A stretch of 64,000 bases of DNA from NCBI RefSeq assembly GCF_022376445.1, contig NW_025955149.1, forward strand, positions 1 to 64,000, written 5' to 3'. Positions 35,201-47,057 of the stretch are shown one piece after another; position 1 is the stretch's first letter, and every line of letters starts with the position of its first letter. The notes below the pieces were generated by a model that searched no databases, had not been told where the DNA came from, and saw only the letters and a program-made list of their open reading frames with translations. A program made the translations under genes and the position numbers. Source of the stretch: Fomitopsis serialis (taxonomy: Eukaryota > Basidiomycota > Agaricomycetes > Polyporales > Fomitopsidaceae).

Positions 35201-37321
35201 ACGGGTCAGCCCCCCACGCGTGCCTCGCCCTGCGCCTCCTGACACGCTGCGCGTTCATTCTGCAGTGTTTTCGATTCCGAACGCGGAATGCGTGAGGGCC
35301 AAACGAGAAACTCGACGGAGCGTCTTGAGAAGCACGACACGACACGACGCGGCGTCCTCAGAAGCACGCGCTACAGCTGACCATGCGCGCCATGACAGGA
35401 CTGGAAGCCAGCCTTCCGGGCCGAGCGAGCAGGGACTTCGCGAGTGATAGACTCGCGCGCGCGTTTGCACGGCCTTCCCTGCGAGCCACGGCCGATCGCG
35501 ACACGAGGCTCCCCGAAGTCTGGTGTGCCGTATACTGAGGCGGGCGGTTGGGTGCGACAGAGATGAGGCGGCGGTTGTCGGCGAGCAGAGGCATCTGTGT
35601 GTAGCTGGGAGCCTGGTGGCCGTGGGCTGCAGCAGACAAACGTGTCAGCCATGAGCGAGACCTGGGGGTTTGCGTCGCATATGGTATCAAGCAAAGTACT
35701 GTAATATAGAGCGCGCGGAAAAGCACAGACAGACCAGAGCAGCGCGGAGTAGCAAACGCGTAGGGCTGGCTTCTAGACGACAGCCCTGCTGGTAGCCGAT
35801 ATGCATCGCAACCCGACTGAAGCGAGACGAGGTTGCCGTGCAGTTGGTCTAGCTATATACGCCCGCGCACAGAAAGGGACCGCTCGTTACTTGTGACCGC
35901 CGACCTCCTGGGCAGGCTTCGATCGCACATAGCCCCTTCAGGACGGAGCGATCGCCCGTGTGTCCAGGCCACCGAGTGGACATCACCACACAGTGGCGGT
36001 CGCCGGCACGGACGAGATGCGGCTTCTGAGATGCAATGAATGCCCCCGCCATCCGCATAGCCATTCAATATTCAGATTCGAACCGCGCGATCCCCGGGCC
36101 CAGCTGTCACGTTTCGGCCTCGGAAATGGAACCCTCGCCTCTGTAACTTGGCAGCAGCCCGAATCACGGACATAGAAGGCGCAAAGGGCGAGCTCCGGCG
36201 GTGTGAGCCCCTGGCACGGTGTTGCCGGGAGGAGGTAGGACGGGCGACGCGGTGACAGTGACCCGACTCGGAATCGAAGGCGCGATCGACAGGCGACCAC
36301 GACATGTACAGAGACCGGCCGGCGTGTTCCTTGTGGGTCCGAGATTCGCGGGATGGAGTGGCCGGGGTTGGAGACCGGATGGGTGGCTGGGTGCGGATCC
36401 GGGTCACACTGCCTCCGCCGCACGGACATACGCTACCGTATGCATATGGAAATTGTCGCTGTCCGAGGCCGTGACGGTGATCAAGCACTTACAGCGGCCT
36501 CGACGACGTCATTGTGGGTGCCAATGACGGGCCCGCGGGCGCGGTGGCATGATGCTGCGAGCACGGCGACCCGCGGGTTCGGATATGGGCTGCTGTAGCC
36601 TGTGGAACTGTGCGCGCGCTGCGGGGCCGTGCGGCTATGGATGTCCGACTCGGGTGGTGTGCAGGATGAGTGGCCAGGGGAGAGGGAGGGCCCAGCGTTC
36701 CTCATACAGAACGACCTCTATAAGTGGCGTACGCCTGTCAATGCGTGCCGTACCGCAGAGGGTCGATGGGTGGCAGAGAACCATGCGAGTCGACCGGGAG
36801 TGACAAGTGGGAGCGTCCGCCTGGCGTTCCGGATGGTCGGATAGGGAGTTCGAGGAAGGAGGAGCAGGGGAGCGGAAACGGCTCGCTGGAAGGGTTGGGT
36901 GGCTCCATGGGGCCCACGACTCACCCGAATACAGAGATGCTGGGATACTCCCGTGGGGTCCGGCGGCGTGTTGTCCCACAATGGCGCTATTTCCGTCGTC
37001 GCCGAGGTCGTCCAGGACGGCGGTGAGAGGGCGAGGGATATAGCGACGGGGACGGCAGTGACTGCGAGCGCGAGCACACGTCACCGGAAATGGCCTTCGG
37101 AGATCGATAAGATCTGGGATCGGGCGGACGTCGAAGAGCGCGGGGAAGCGCCCGGGACGGAGAGACAGGATCTAGATCGCGGTCGACGGCTCTGCGAGTG
37201 TCCATCCGCTCCCCCATTTATAAGCCCAGCCCTCCTCCTCCATTCGCCACCAGCTCTCGCCCTCCTCGCCGCACAAGCCCCGTCGTCCTCGCCTCGCCTC
37301 GCCGTCCACGCCCACCCGACC
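32256..37321. other. About 5 kb without a convincing gene
   Basis: Several long frames exist (for example + 34448-35242), but they overlap equally long frames on the other strand, show no domain motif and have no intron structure that improves them. A TATA-like TTTATAAG at 37217-37224 belongs to the phosphatase gene that follows. Confidence 0.4.
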
Positions 37322-38010
37322 ATGATCCGCTTCGACAACCTCCCGCCAGAGGTCATGCAGGCCATGTGCACGCCCATGCACCTCATCATCCCGCCCTCCG
37401 CCGCCCACCACACCGGCGCGCTCTACCTCGGCTCCTTCTCCGCCGTCCTCGACCAGCCCCTCCTCGACCAGCACCGCGTCTCCGCCCTCGTCCAGGTCCT
37501 CGACGCCCCCTGGGTCCCCGACCCCACCGCAGGCGGCACCCGCGCCATCGACTGCTACCGCCTCGACATCCTCGACAGCTCCTCCGCCGACATCCGCCCC
37601 CACCTCGAGCAGGCCGTCCGCTGGATCGACGACCGCCTCAGGAAGGGCGTCAACGTCCTCGTCCACTGTCAGCAGGTGCGTGTCTCGGCTCGGTGCGCGT
37701 GTCGCCGCGTGTACTTACGGCAGCGTGTTTCGGAGCGCAGGGCGTGAGCAGGAGCGCGGCCATCGTGATCGCGTACCTCATCTACACGCAGAACATGACC
37801 TACGACACCGCGTTCGACCTCGTCCGCCGCAAGCGCGCGTGCATCAAGCCCAACGGCGGCTTCGTCAGGTGCGTGTGCGCGCGTCTTCCTGGTCGTGTCT
37901 GGTCGCTCACGACGCCCCGTAGAGCACTGCAGGAATGGGAGAAGCGGTGGCGGAACGTCGGCGCAGATACTCGCCCGCCGATGCGCAGGGCCGCCACGAC
38001 GCCGCGTTAG
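37322..38010 (+). CDS. Dual-specificity protein phosphatase
   Basis: Cysteine-based phosphatase acting on phospho-Ser/Thr/Tyr substrates, or possibly other substrates of this fold. The catalytic loop HCQQGVSRS is split by the first intron (HCQQ|GVSRS), with Cys and Arg in the C-x5-R spacing and a following Ser. Upstream, LYLGSFSAVLD and YRLDILDSSSADI resemble the strand and general-acid Asp region. AIVIAYLIYTQNMTYDTAF and RRKRACIKPNGGF match the helices typical of small DSPs. Three exons, 37322-37675, 37741-37868 and 37923-38010, join in phase to 189 residues, the usual size of an atypical DSP. A TATA box lies about 100 bp upstream, giving a short leader. No neighbour suggests a pathway. Confidence 0.92.
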
Positions 38011-40238
38011 CACGGTCCCCCACACGCACCCCATACTCCCGCTGCTCCTCGGTCTCTCGCGCTGGCGCGTCTCCTCCTTGGTCTCGTCTCCTCCCTCTCG
38101 TCTGCTCCGCTCTACTCCCTGCTCCACAGTCTCGGCCTATACTCCACACAAAAGCACCACGGAACTTCACGCAAATGTACGAACGAACACTATACCGGAC
38201 GGTCTCCATACACTACAGTCTGGCCAGGGTAATTGCCGTCTCAGTCTCCGCTCGATCGGTCCCGCCTCGTCTCGCTCTCGCCTGCATCCATGCATACGCG
38301 CACGCGCACATATACTCACCTACCCTACGTTCTGGCGTCCACGTCCACGTCCACGTCCACGTCCGTTCCCCCGTTCATGTCTGTCTGGTGCTCCTCTGCC
38401 TCTCACAGGGAAGTTGTACGAACCACGATGACCTCGCTTGCTCGCGTTGCGGACGCACATTCCACGTATCCCTCTACCTGTACCCTTATTCAGTTACTCT
38501 ATGCTGTTTTGTTGTACGATACGACGTACCGGTATACTGCACTGTACAGCGATCTTACTGATCTGTTTATCTGGGTGCTGCTTTGGTCCGCCCCGTGAAC
38601 GGCTTGCATGCACCTCACAGCGTCCGTCCGCGTCAGATCTTCAGCTGCGCTGCAGGTGGAGGCCCAGGGGCGAACGTGTTGTCAGAGTACATCAATGACG
38701 GCCGTCACCGGCACTGCTGCCAACCCCGACGTCGCCTGTCCAGCGCACAAACCCTCCGACGCGTCGATGCCGATGTGACACCCGCTTCCCGGTCCTCCCC
38801 ACAAACCCTGCGCACTCCCAGACCGGCGGATGTGCATGCTTCCTCGATCGCGTTCATTGCTAGCTGCGGTGCCTGCCCCCATACTGCACGCCGATGGGCG
38901 AATCCGCGCCTATCGCAAACTCTACGCGTGAGTTTAATCCAGGTGCACTCTATCAGCGCGCGTCGCCGTGCGGCTCGATAAGGCGACTTCGTCGTACCGC
39001 GTCGAACCTCGTCGAACGCGAAGCTGAAGCGCGGCGTCAGAACCCGTCATACGTGCTGAACATGGCTCGTTTGAACGTTCGCGTCCACGCACGGTCCCGG
39101 GCACTTCATCTCCGTCTGGCAGGGAAGGAGAAGCTGGGCAGTTAGGCAAAGGTGAGTCCATATCCCTGGGGTCGTGGGCGCTGGACGCGTCGATTCTGCA
39201 CCTGAGCGTCCCATCGACGGAGCTCTGTGTGGTCGCTGGGAATGTGTCCACGCACCGGACACGACGGATCGCGAAGTTCATTGAGCCAGGCACGCTGCGC
39301 CGGAGCGCGTCCGCGCGGACCGGAGGGCCTTTGATCGATGGCGGCGAAGGGACCTGTTCTGCGCCGGCTTGTATGGTCTGCAACGGAGACTACTTACTGC
39401 TGTTCGTCCTTGTCGAGTTGCGCTCCTTCGCTCTGCGTAACCCAACCTATTCGTATCGAACAGAAGCGGCGCGGAATCTGGCCATGGACACTGTAGGAGG
39501 ATCACTCGTCATCCAAAACCAAGACCGGCGGACGCACGTTACTCGCTGCGGTCGACGCCCCCGAAACGAGTCGCCGTGCTACCAGCGTGGGATGGGGTGG
39601 TGGTCAGGTAGGGATCCGGACAGACGATGATCCGCGTCGTACCTCACTTCATTAGCAGCCCGGCGTGACCAGACAGGATCAGCACGGCACGGAACGGTCC
39701 CACGACTCGCAGGATTTCCCGGTATGATGTGGCTTCGACCATAGACTGCGCGTGTTCGTGTCCACTTGAACCCCGATGGTGTTCCGTCCACGGCGAAGCC
39801 ACGATGGCAACGCTTAGTACACACTGTTAACGGAGACGGTCAGGTGCGTGTATGGACGGTGGCGGTGAACCACGCTCGAAGACTGGGGGTCCACGCGACC
39901 GCCGACAACCGTACGCGGCGGCAGCATGACATGACGGCGCACCCGCAAGCCGCAATACCAGAGACAAGGGTGGTCGGCGTACAATCGGTGCGGTTTGCCG
40001 GCGGTACGGCGGGCTGAACGCACAGGAGTGGTACCATCCGCATCCGTGCCCGAGTTCGCCGAAGTCAGTACTTGGCTATAGGGGGCTGTCAAACCTGTCT
40101 GTGTACCTGGCATGGCGAATGGCCATATCGCGACGTGCGAGTCGGTATGTAGGGCCTGCGAGCCGCGCATTCAGGTGTGCCAGAAGGTTAGAACGACGAT
40201 GTTCCCGGAGAGCTGAGTTACCTATCACCGTTGGCAAG
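38011..40238. other. Intergenic with a (GTCCAC)n microsatellite
   Basis: Five GTCCAC-type hexamers at 38336-38364, downstream of the phosphatase. The rest has no supported gene. Confidence 0.5.
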
Positions 40239-40541
40239 GCGAGCCTGCTCACCTGTACGTATACGGTCTCTCGAGTACGTGCGACATCTTCATGATCAGG
40301 GAATGCTTCACCGACTCTCGAAAGGCTCTGCTGCTTGCCACATTTGCGTCACCTGCCATCCGTGATCTGAGAATAGTATCATAACAGCTCTTCAAGAGCA
40401 AGGACCACTCACGGATCCATACAGAGCACGATGAGTCTAAATTTGTCGGGCATTTGGCACAGTTGGTAGCGCGTACGCTTCGCATGTCCCATCCGTCGAG
40501 TGTAAATGCGTAAGGTCCAGGGTTCAACCCCAGTCAAAACC
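40239..40541 (+). pseudogene. tRNA-Ala (CGC) pseudogene within repeat unit copy 2
   Basis: 40448-40541 keeps the D arm, TTCGCAT anticodon loop, a ~22-nt intron, GCGTAAGGTCCAGGGTTC and therefore both internal promoter boxes. The T stem is mispaired (CAGGG against CCCAG) and the 3' acceptor strand no longer pairs with GGGCATT. About 200 bp upstream is homologous to the same region of copy 1 on the minus strand at 25929-26127. Confidence 0.7.
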
Positions 40542-41049
40542 GACACGAACTCAGGCGAATTCTACGGGTTTCTACTGAATATGTCAATAAATTCTATTCT
40601 CTTCGGATTGCTTCGATAAAATGGATTTCCTTCGGTCAAACGACGAAGCAATATGAGGCAGAATGAAGGAAAGCGAATTCCGTTCTACTCGACCGAATAC
40701 ACATTAATTCAACAGAATACATGCTTCGCCAGCGCGTTGGTCTGGACGAATATAATACACGATTTTCTACGATTTTCTGCTAGTGAACACGCCGCGTCCA
40801 CCGACAGTATTTTGACGACACTTGAAGTGAACCGTAGTGAATCTGGATTGCGTGAGGTCGAGGGCATGTAGGAGTGAGACAGGGACTGTTCTGGCAGCTT
40901 GCGGTGCAAACGTTGCGATGTACGTTGTTTGCGATGTTGCGCATTTTGTGTGGACCAGGGCGGGCCTGCGCCGATTGGTACCTACAACCAGGTTAGATAC
41001 GCTCGTCCGAACGACAGTGACACACAACACGTACGGTATACAATGCCGC

Positions 41050-42124
41050 TCACGCGCTCGGACCCGCCAAGCTATCTTGGAGGTGGGTTGTAGGTTCTTC
41101 AAGAACTTGCATCTCCTCGTCCTCTGGATCGGACTGGACCCCCGATGGTGTGGCTTCCATGGCTTTGCTTGCTGGCTCAACAGATTTCCCTGCCTTATTC
41201 TGAGCCCGTAGAGCCGCAGATTTTTGAGCATACATCTGTTGTAAGGTGTTAGTTTCGTACACGGTCACAGAAGCTCCAATGTACTACCTTTGTCTCACTG
41301 CGTGACAAGGCAGCGAACTTCATATCAAATTCGGCCTTCGTCAACTGTGCGCCCGGGTTATGGGCGAAAAGGTCCTGCATGTACAAGTTGCTACGATGTG
41401 TACCGCGCGGGCGTCAGTGCAAGGGCGTGAATTGTTTTGACAGACTTACCGAGCGGTGCAGCTGTTTGCACGCGGCTTCACGTAGTACTTCTTCTTATCA
41501 GCAGTAGGCTTCGGTTTACTACTACCAGTCGATGCCGGAGCTTTTATTTTCTGTGGCAAACATGTAAGGACTCGTTCAAAAGTATAAATGTTGCTCACCA
41601 TGGCCGTGGCACCAGAGGAACTGGGCCGGGCAGCCCCGGGACTTGTGAATGCGACGGGAATTGCGGTCTTTGGGCGAGTTTTCCTGTACGGAAGGTCAGC
41701 GATGAAGCCCGATTGGGGTCACCAACTCACAGTGGGTTGATAAACGGCACTTGTTTCGACACATGGGGGGTGGGCGAGATGGCAGACGAGGCAGGTGAGA
41801 CAGCAGACGAGGCAGGCAAGATGGCAGACGGGGCAAGCGGCATGGCAGGCGAGATGGCAGACGGCGTGAGAGACTCAGTGGACAGGGTGGGCGAGTCGGC
41901 AAGCGGGGCGGACGAGATGGCAGGCGGTGCGAGAGACGGAGCGTGAGAGACAGCGGATGGCAGCGTGAGAGAGACAGCAGACGGCGGCACGAGAGAGACA
42001 GCAGACGGCGGCACGAGAGAGACAGCAGACGCAGGCCATATAGGCATAAGTTTGTATAAGATCCTTGTAGTGAGCACGGAGTGATCATACATAAACTCCA
42101 GTACTTACCTGCAGCTGTTTTCAT
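41050..42124 (-). CDS. Unknown protein with Ser/Pro/Ala octapeptide-like repeats (left paralogue)
   Basis: Not recognised. From the 5' side: about 110 residues of tandem PSAVSLVPPSAVSL-like repeats (about 42055-41735), then exons KTRPKTAIPVAFTSPGAARP, KIKAPASTGSSKPKPTADKK, NLYMQDLFAHNPGAQLTKAE and MYAQKSAALRAQNKAGKSVE, ending in an acidic stretch (DPEDEEMQVLEEP) and LAGPSA before the stop at 41050. The introns are GT-AG and 45-60 nt. The start is unresolved: MKTAA at 42124 is out of phase with the repeats, and MPIWPASA (about 42052) would give a short protein. The repeat portion resembles the tail of the gene at 45286-46875. Confidence 0.5.
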
Positions 42125-42539
42125 ACATGAGCTGCCACTCGCTCATGTAAAAGCGAGGCGCCGTCATGTATGAACGAGGCGCCGTCGGTCGTTACCCGTT
42201 TTGGCAGCTACCCCGGGGCAGTCCGGCCCCTTCGTCCCCGGCGGGCGGTACCACTGGCGCGCGATGCGAGGATACCCCATATGGATGGACATCGGGGTCA
42301 GCGCATCTGAGATCAGGTACGATCTCGAATCCCCTGCGCCGCCGCCCTGCCCACTGTGTGGCGTCGATTTCGGCCAATCTCGGAAGCCTGCAACGAGCCG
42401 AGCGAGCGGCGAGCGGTTTCGCCCGCTGTTTGCGACCTCCACCATCCTGTGTGCCTGTCGGTCACTGACATCGTTACAGCATAGCGCGTACGACAACGAA
42501 CGGACAACGGGACGGTCAGCATAGATCGGGCTTTGAAGT

Positions 42540-43330
42540 GAGTGCAAACGCACACGAGCAACGGAGCTGACTGTAGCCACAGGACGCGGCGATGCGCAGC
42601 ACGACACGCGCGTCGACCGCGAGTACGCAGGGCTGATGCCTCGTGTGCAAACGCAACCGACGGGCGGACCACGGGTACGGGTGCGAGCGCGAGCGCGTGA
42701 GCAGGCGGGCGGGCAGGCGGATACGCGCGTGCGCTGCAGGCTGATGGACAGGTAAGCGGACGGGTGAGCACCCGGATAGGTAGGAGAATAGGCAGACGGG
42801 CAGGCAACAGCACATGCCCACCGCGAGCGCGCTGAGCAAATGCCCAGCACGCAGACGCAGCCGACAAACGCAGGCGCGCGAGCAGATGAACTTGAAGAGC
42901 AGGGGGCCGGACGGATGAGTGGGCGGGTGGACGAGCGGCGGGTGGACGAGCGGGCGGGCGGGCAGATGGACCACTCGGAGAGGGCGGGCGGGCGAGTGGA
43001 CGAGTGGCAGGTGGACGAGCGGCGGGTGGATGAGCGGCGGGTGGACGAGCGGTGGGTGGACGAGCGGCGGGTGGACCAGTGGGTGAGCAGACAGATGCGT
43101 TGACAAGCAGACGAGCGGGTGGGTAGACGGACGAGCAGGTGAGCGGGAAACTGGGAGGGCGGACGGGCGAGAGGACAAGTGGGTGAGAGGGCGAGGGCGA
43201 GAGGGCAGGCGAGCATAGGGCGCGGACTAGCACCACACGCACGGCGACCGCGAGCGTGCAGGGCGAATGCCTAGCACGCAAGCACGGTCACTGAACGCAA
43301 GGTGGGCGCATGAGCGAGAAGTGGGTGACC
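42540..43330. repeat. GCGGGTGGACGAGC-type low-complexity block
   Basis: Purine/G-rich degenerate tandem sequence built from GCGGGTGGAC and GGCGGGCGGGCAGG units, densest at 42900-43100. All six frames are open over long distances, an effect of composition, so I annotate no gene. Confidence 0.7.
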
Positions 43331-45285
43331 GCGACGGTGGGCAGGGCCGGGGCGCACGCAAGACATAGAATAGATCCGTTCGTTTGCTTTGTTTAATTTG
43401 AAAACATCGTGTTTGTGGGCAATGTTGAAAGTTCAATGAACTGTAATGGCAGAATATAACCTATGTATACAATGAAACTGTTATCACCGAGTCCAGTATG
43501 TATCGCGCCGCAACACTCATTACGACTCGAGACTCGGCTGAACACCCATTACTAACGACTCGAGACTCGACTGAAAACCAGGACAGTACACTAAACATCC
43601 TTATTGAACACGAGAATGTTGTCCTACATCTCATCTGCTGTCGTAAATGCTACTAAACATGTATCTAATCCCCGTTCCAGCATACAATACATGCATACAC
43701 GGTGCGGAAACGTCCCAATCACAAATCGCAGGTATGTTGCAGGCCTAAGTAGGACCGTTAAACGTGTTCTGATTGGCCAGGAACAGCCCGAGCACATCGG
43801 GGTTGCCCAATGCGGTGAGGCAACAAATAGGTACAAACGTTGAGTTTACGGGCGCCCGCAAGGCTCGCCTCACTTCCGCATGCTACTGTAACTCTACCGT
43901 CCGGCTTTCATGTTCAACGTTCAACTCTGTACGGAAGACAACGGTGGACACTCCGAGATGCATTCAGGAGTGAAACCAATCAGGTAAGCATGCCTGATTT
44001 GATTATCTATGCACACGCATTAATCTACTACCCACCTCAGACCGGCTTTCGTCAGAGCGTGTCGAATGGCACGTCAACCAGTATGAACGGCACGTCGGTG
44101 AGTGCGAACGGCGACACGTCAACCAGCACAAACAGTACGTCGGTGGGTACAAATGGCGGCGAGCGGGTACAGATGGCAGTGCGTCACCGAGTGCAAACTG
44201 CACTGTACCCGCTAACTCTTGCGAACAAGCCGTCGTCTGGCTGCCGACAGGGGTCGCGGTTTTTCTAGTTCACCCACAACTCGGGGATGCTGTATCAGGA
44301 TCGAATGAAGGCCAGCAGTCGGTGTCGCGCCGGGATCAAAACCCCACGAGATCTCCAAATTGCCGGAGGCCGACCACATCAATGTGTACGTGTGTGCCTT
44401 GCCCACCATCCCGCTGAGTATCGCTAATGCTGTACCTGTTCTCTCTCCCGGCGTCTTCACGCTCCCCGTTTGTTGCGACGTCGCGCAGAAGCGTCGCCCG
44501 ATTGACCAGTTGGCTATACCCATTAGCCGCGGGCTGGAGGAGCCCACGTTGATCAATGCGGGCGAGGCATGGGAGGCTGTGGGTGATAGATGGGATGACA
44601 CGGCAGAGGATGAATCGCATGGGCGATGGGTGGGGAAGCACAGGTTGGATGGTCAGAGCAGGTCGGCGACAGACAGGAGGTGCAGTCGATGTTGCGTTGT
44701 ATGGTGCCCAGTGACCTCGCCCGGCTGTTCACGTTCCAGAGTCAGCCATGTGTACTGTATTGTACACTGTCGATCAGTTGTGATCAGTGTATATCACGAG
44801 GTGTGACATACAGGGCATATGTCGTGGACCACGACACACAGGCTGTGCACTTTCAGACCTCGATACCTACTGGATGACCTATGCTACAAGGAAAACAGGT
44901 GCTGCGCCTAGCCCGAAAAGATATGTCATGGAGCCCAACATGTGCACTGTCCATATGCGAATTTGGATACACGCATCAATCAGGCACCGTAGTGAACCAA
45001 CTGCTATATATGGCGCCGTGCGCAGCCCGAGAATGCGTGAGATCTTACTGATCACCCATCACGATCGCATTCGCCCGATGGGCCCGCGACGGCACCCATT
45101 TTGGGTAGCGCCGCCGCCGCGAGCTTTCCCCGGCGCCGGGGGTGACCTGGGTGGTCCATAAAGGGCAGCTGCCCTTTCGGGTAGCGAGTGGGGCGCCGGC
45201 TGTAGTGATTACTGCACCTTCATACTGAAGGCGGATTGTAAGTACTGGGATTTATGTATGACGTGTTTGTGCTAACAACAGGTAT
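43331..45285. other. Mostly non-coding, with a 21-bp-type minisatellite
   Basis: 44058-44165 contains about five units of roughly 21 bp (ACGTCAACCAGTATGAACGGC, ACGTCGGTGAGTGCGAACGG and variants). Frames at 44336-44806 on both strands are open for more than 100 codons, but I cannot decide between them and see no motif. An inverted relative of the 42070-42112 splice-donor region (GTAAGTACTGGGATTTATG) is at 45239-45286. Confidence 0.45.
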
Positions 45286-46875
45286 TCATACATGAGCATG
45301 CCAGCATCTGGTGGCAGACGGCGGTGCGAGAGAGACAGCAGGTGGGTGGAGAGAGACAGGCTGAGTAGATGGCACAAGCGAGACGGCAGACTCGGATGGT
45401 GCGAGTGAGACGGCAGACAGGGCAAGTGGGATGGTAGACGAGAGCGCAAGCGATGCGAGAGACTGAGTGGATGGGGCGGTCGAGTCAGCAGGTGGGGCAG
45501 ACAACTCGGCGGGCAGGGTAGACGAGACGGCAGGCAATGTGAGAGAGATGGCAGATGGTGCGGGCGAGACGGCAGGTGGATCGAGAGAGATGGCAGACGG
45601 TGCGGGCGAGACAGCAGACGGTGCGAGAGAAACAGTGGCGGACGAGGCAAGGGCAATGGCAGACGAAGTGGGCGACTCGGAGGCATGACTAGGGCCTGAC
45701 GTAGCAGATGCAGATTGATTCGTCGGCTGAGGAGAGGCGGAGATTCGCCAGTGTGCTTTGTCGAGTGAGTCAAGCTCAAGTTGATGACCAGGTTCATCCT
45801 TCAACAACGGTGATCGAGACCGACTGTGCTTGCCCGACGTGATTGTACGACTGCGGTACCACTGTGAGTATATTTCGGCTGCTATCTCGTCAACCTTCCA
45901 GTGGAGCATGCAAAAGCGTAGCTCGGGGAATTTGAATACATCGTGGCTCGATAGTAGTCGCCCTGTAGGTTGGTTCGCTGATTCCAGGTTGCTGGCGCGC
46001 AGTCGCCCTGGAGCCAGGCATTGAAGATGCGGCGAGCCTCTTGGCGGCTCGCCTTCGTTACATCACCGCTGACAGGTTCACCTTGGGCATTCTTGTGATA
46101 TCGCGCATTCACATTTTCGCCCCTGGACGAGCGGCTTTGGCCGCGCTGACCTTGCTTCGAGTTGGGATTGCTCGTCAACCGGATGGACCGTGCAGCATTG
46201 CGCCACGAGCGCACATCCCAATACTTGATATGTGGATGCTCTCTCTGGTCCAAGGGATCGAGGAGCAGCGTGAGGTCGTTGCTGAGTTTCGGAGTCACTG
46301 CACCCTTCTTGCCTTGATCTGGGTTTGATGTACTGCCCTGGGGAGTATTCCGGGCGTCGCCAACATGGGCAAGGAGTGCTGCGTAGCTCTCCCTATTTGT
46401 CTGGTTGCTAGCAAGCTCACGAAATTGAGTATATTATTTGGGCTTACCTGAGGGCCTTGTGCTCGATAACTTCGCTCATATAAGTGCTGTGAAGGTCAAT
46501 GTATGCGCGGTTACCGTTCATGACGAGCACGTCCGCAGGGGCCTCACGCAGAATCTGCGACATTGTGGGGCTTACGGCAGGAGGCATACTCTGGAAACGA
46601 CTATCAGGTGTGACATCAATACGGCACACCGAGCTCACACTGTTCCCACGGAAGTGAGTATCAAAATGGGTTGGCGACGTATTCACGCGGTCATAACCAT
46701 TTGTGAATAAGGCATTCGATGGCTGGAAGGCTTCAGGAGGCCTGGGATGGAAGGAATATTGATTGCGGTTCTCGTCGGGCAGCGAGGTTTGCAGCGAAGG
46801 GAGGAGACTATGAGCACGAGGCGTAGTCTGTCGAGTGGGTGGAAAAGAGGTGAGTCTTTGGGAATCTTGATCCAT
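45286..46875 (-). CDS. Unknown protein with ~100-residue Ser/Pro/Ala repeat tail
   Basis: Function unknown. Exon 1 starts ATG 46875 (MDQDSQRLTSFPPTRQTTPR); exon 2 (from 46407) includes TNRESYAALLAHVGDARNT, LTLLLDPLDQREHPHIKYWD, RQEARRIFNAWLQGDCAP and FPELRFCMLHWKVDEIAAEI. The last ~130 residues are degenerate 7-8-residue repeats (LAPSAVSPAPSAISLDPPAV), stop at 45286. Near 45945 one C is missing (GAGCCACG should be GAGCCCACG) to connect GDYYRA with HDVFKFPELRF. It is divergent from the gene starting at 47058, with 182 bp between the two starts, so a shared promoter is likely. The tail resembles that of 41050-42124. Confidence 0.6.
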
Positions 46876-47057
46876 TTTATGGCGAGGTACTAGAGGATAT
46901 GGATGCAGAAGATGCGGGGTGGAGACGATACAGATGCAAGGAGACCGCAAGTGCCATGTACGTGGAAGTGGTGCTGTCATCTATGGACTTGCCAAATTAG
47001 GACAGAGGAGGGACTTGTACGCGAGCAGCCCTCTAGGGCTACTTCGACTACACCATC

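Noticed and set aside
34448..35242. 264-codon + strand frame between the OPT transporter and the phosphatase
   Set aside because: No motif or splice structure, and overlapping frames on the minus strand are as long. I leave it out, though a lineage-specific gene cannot be excluded.
42680..43280. Long open frames on both strands (over 300 codons)
   Set aside because: They are produced by GC-rich tandem sequence; residue composition is dominated by Arg/Pro/Ser/Ala repeats and both strands are open equally.
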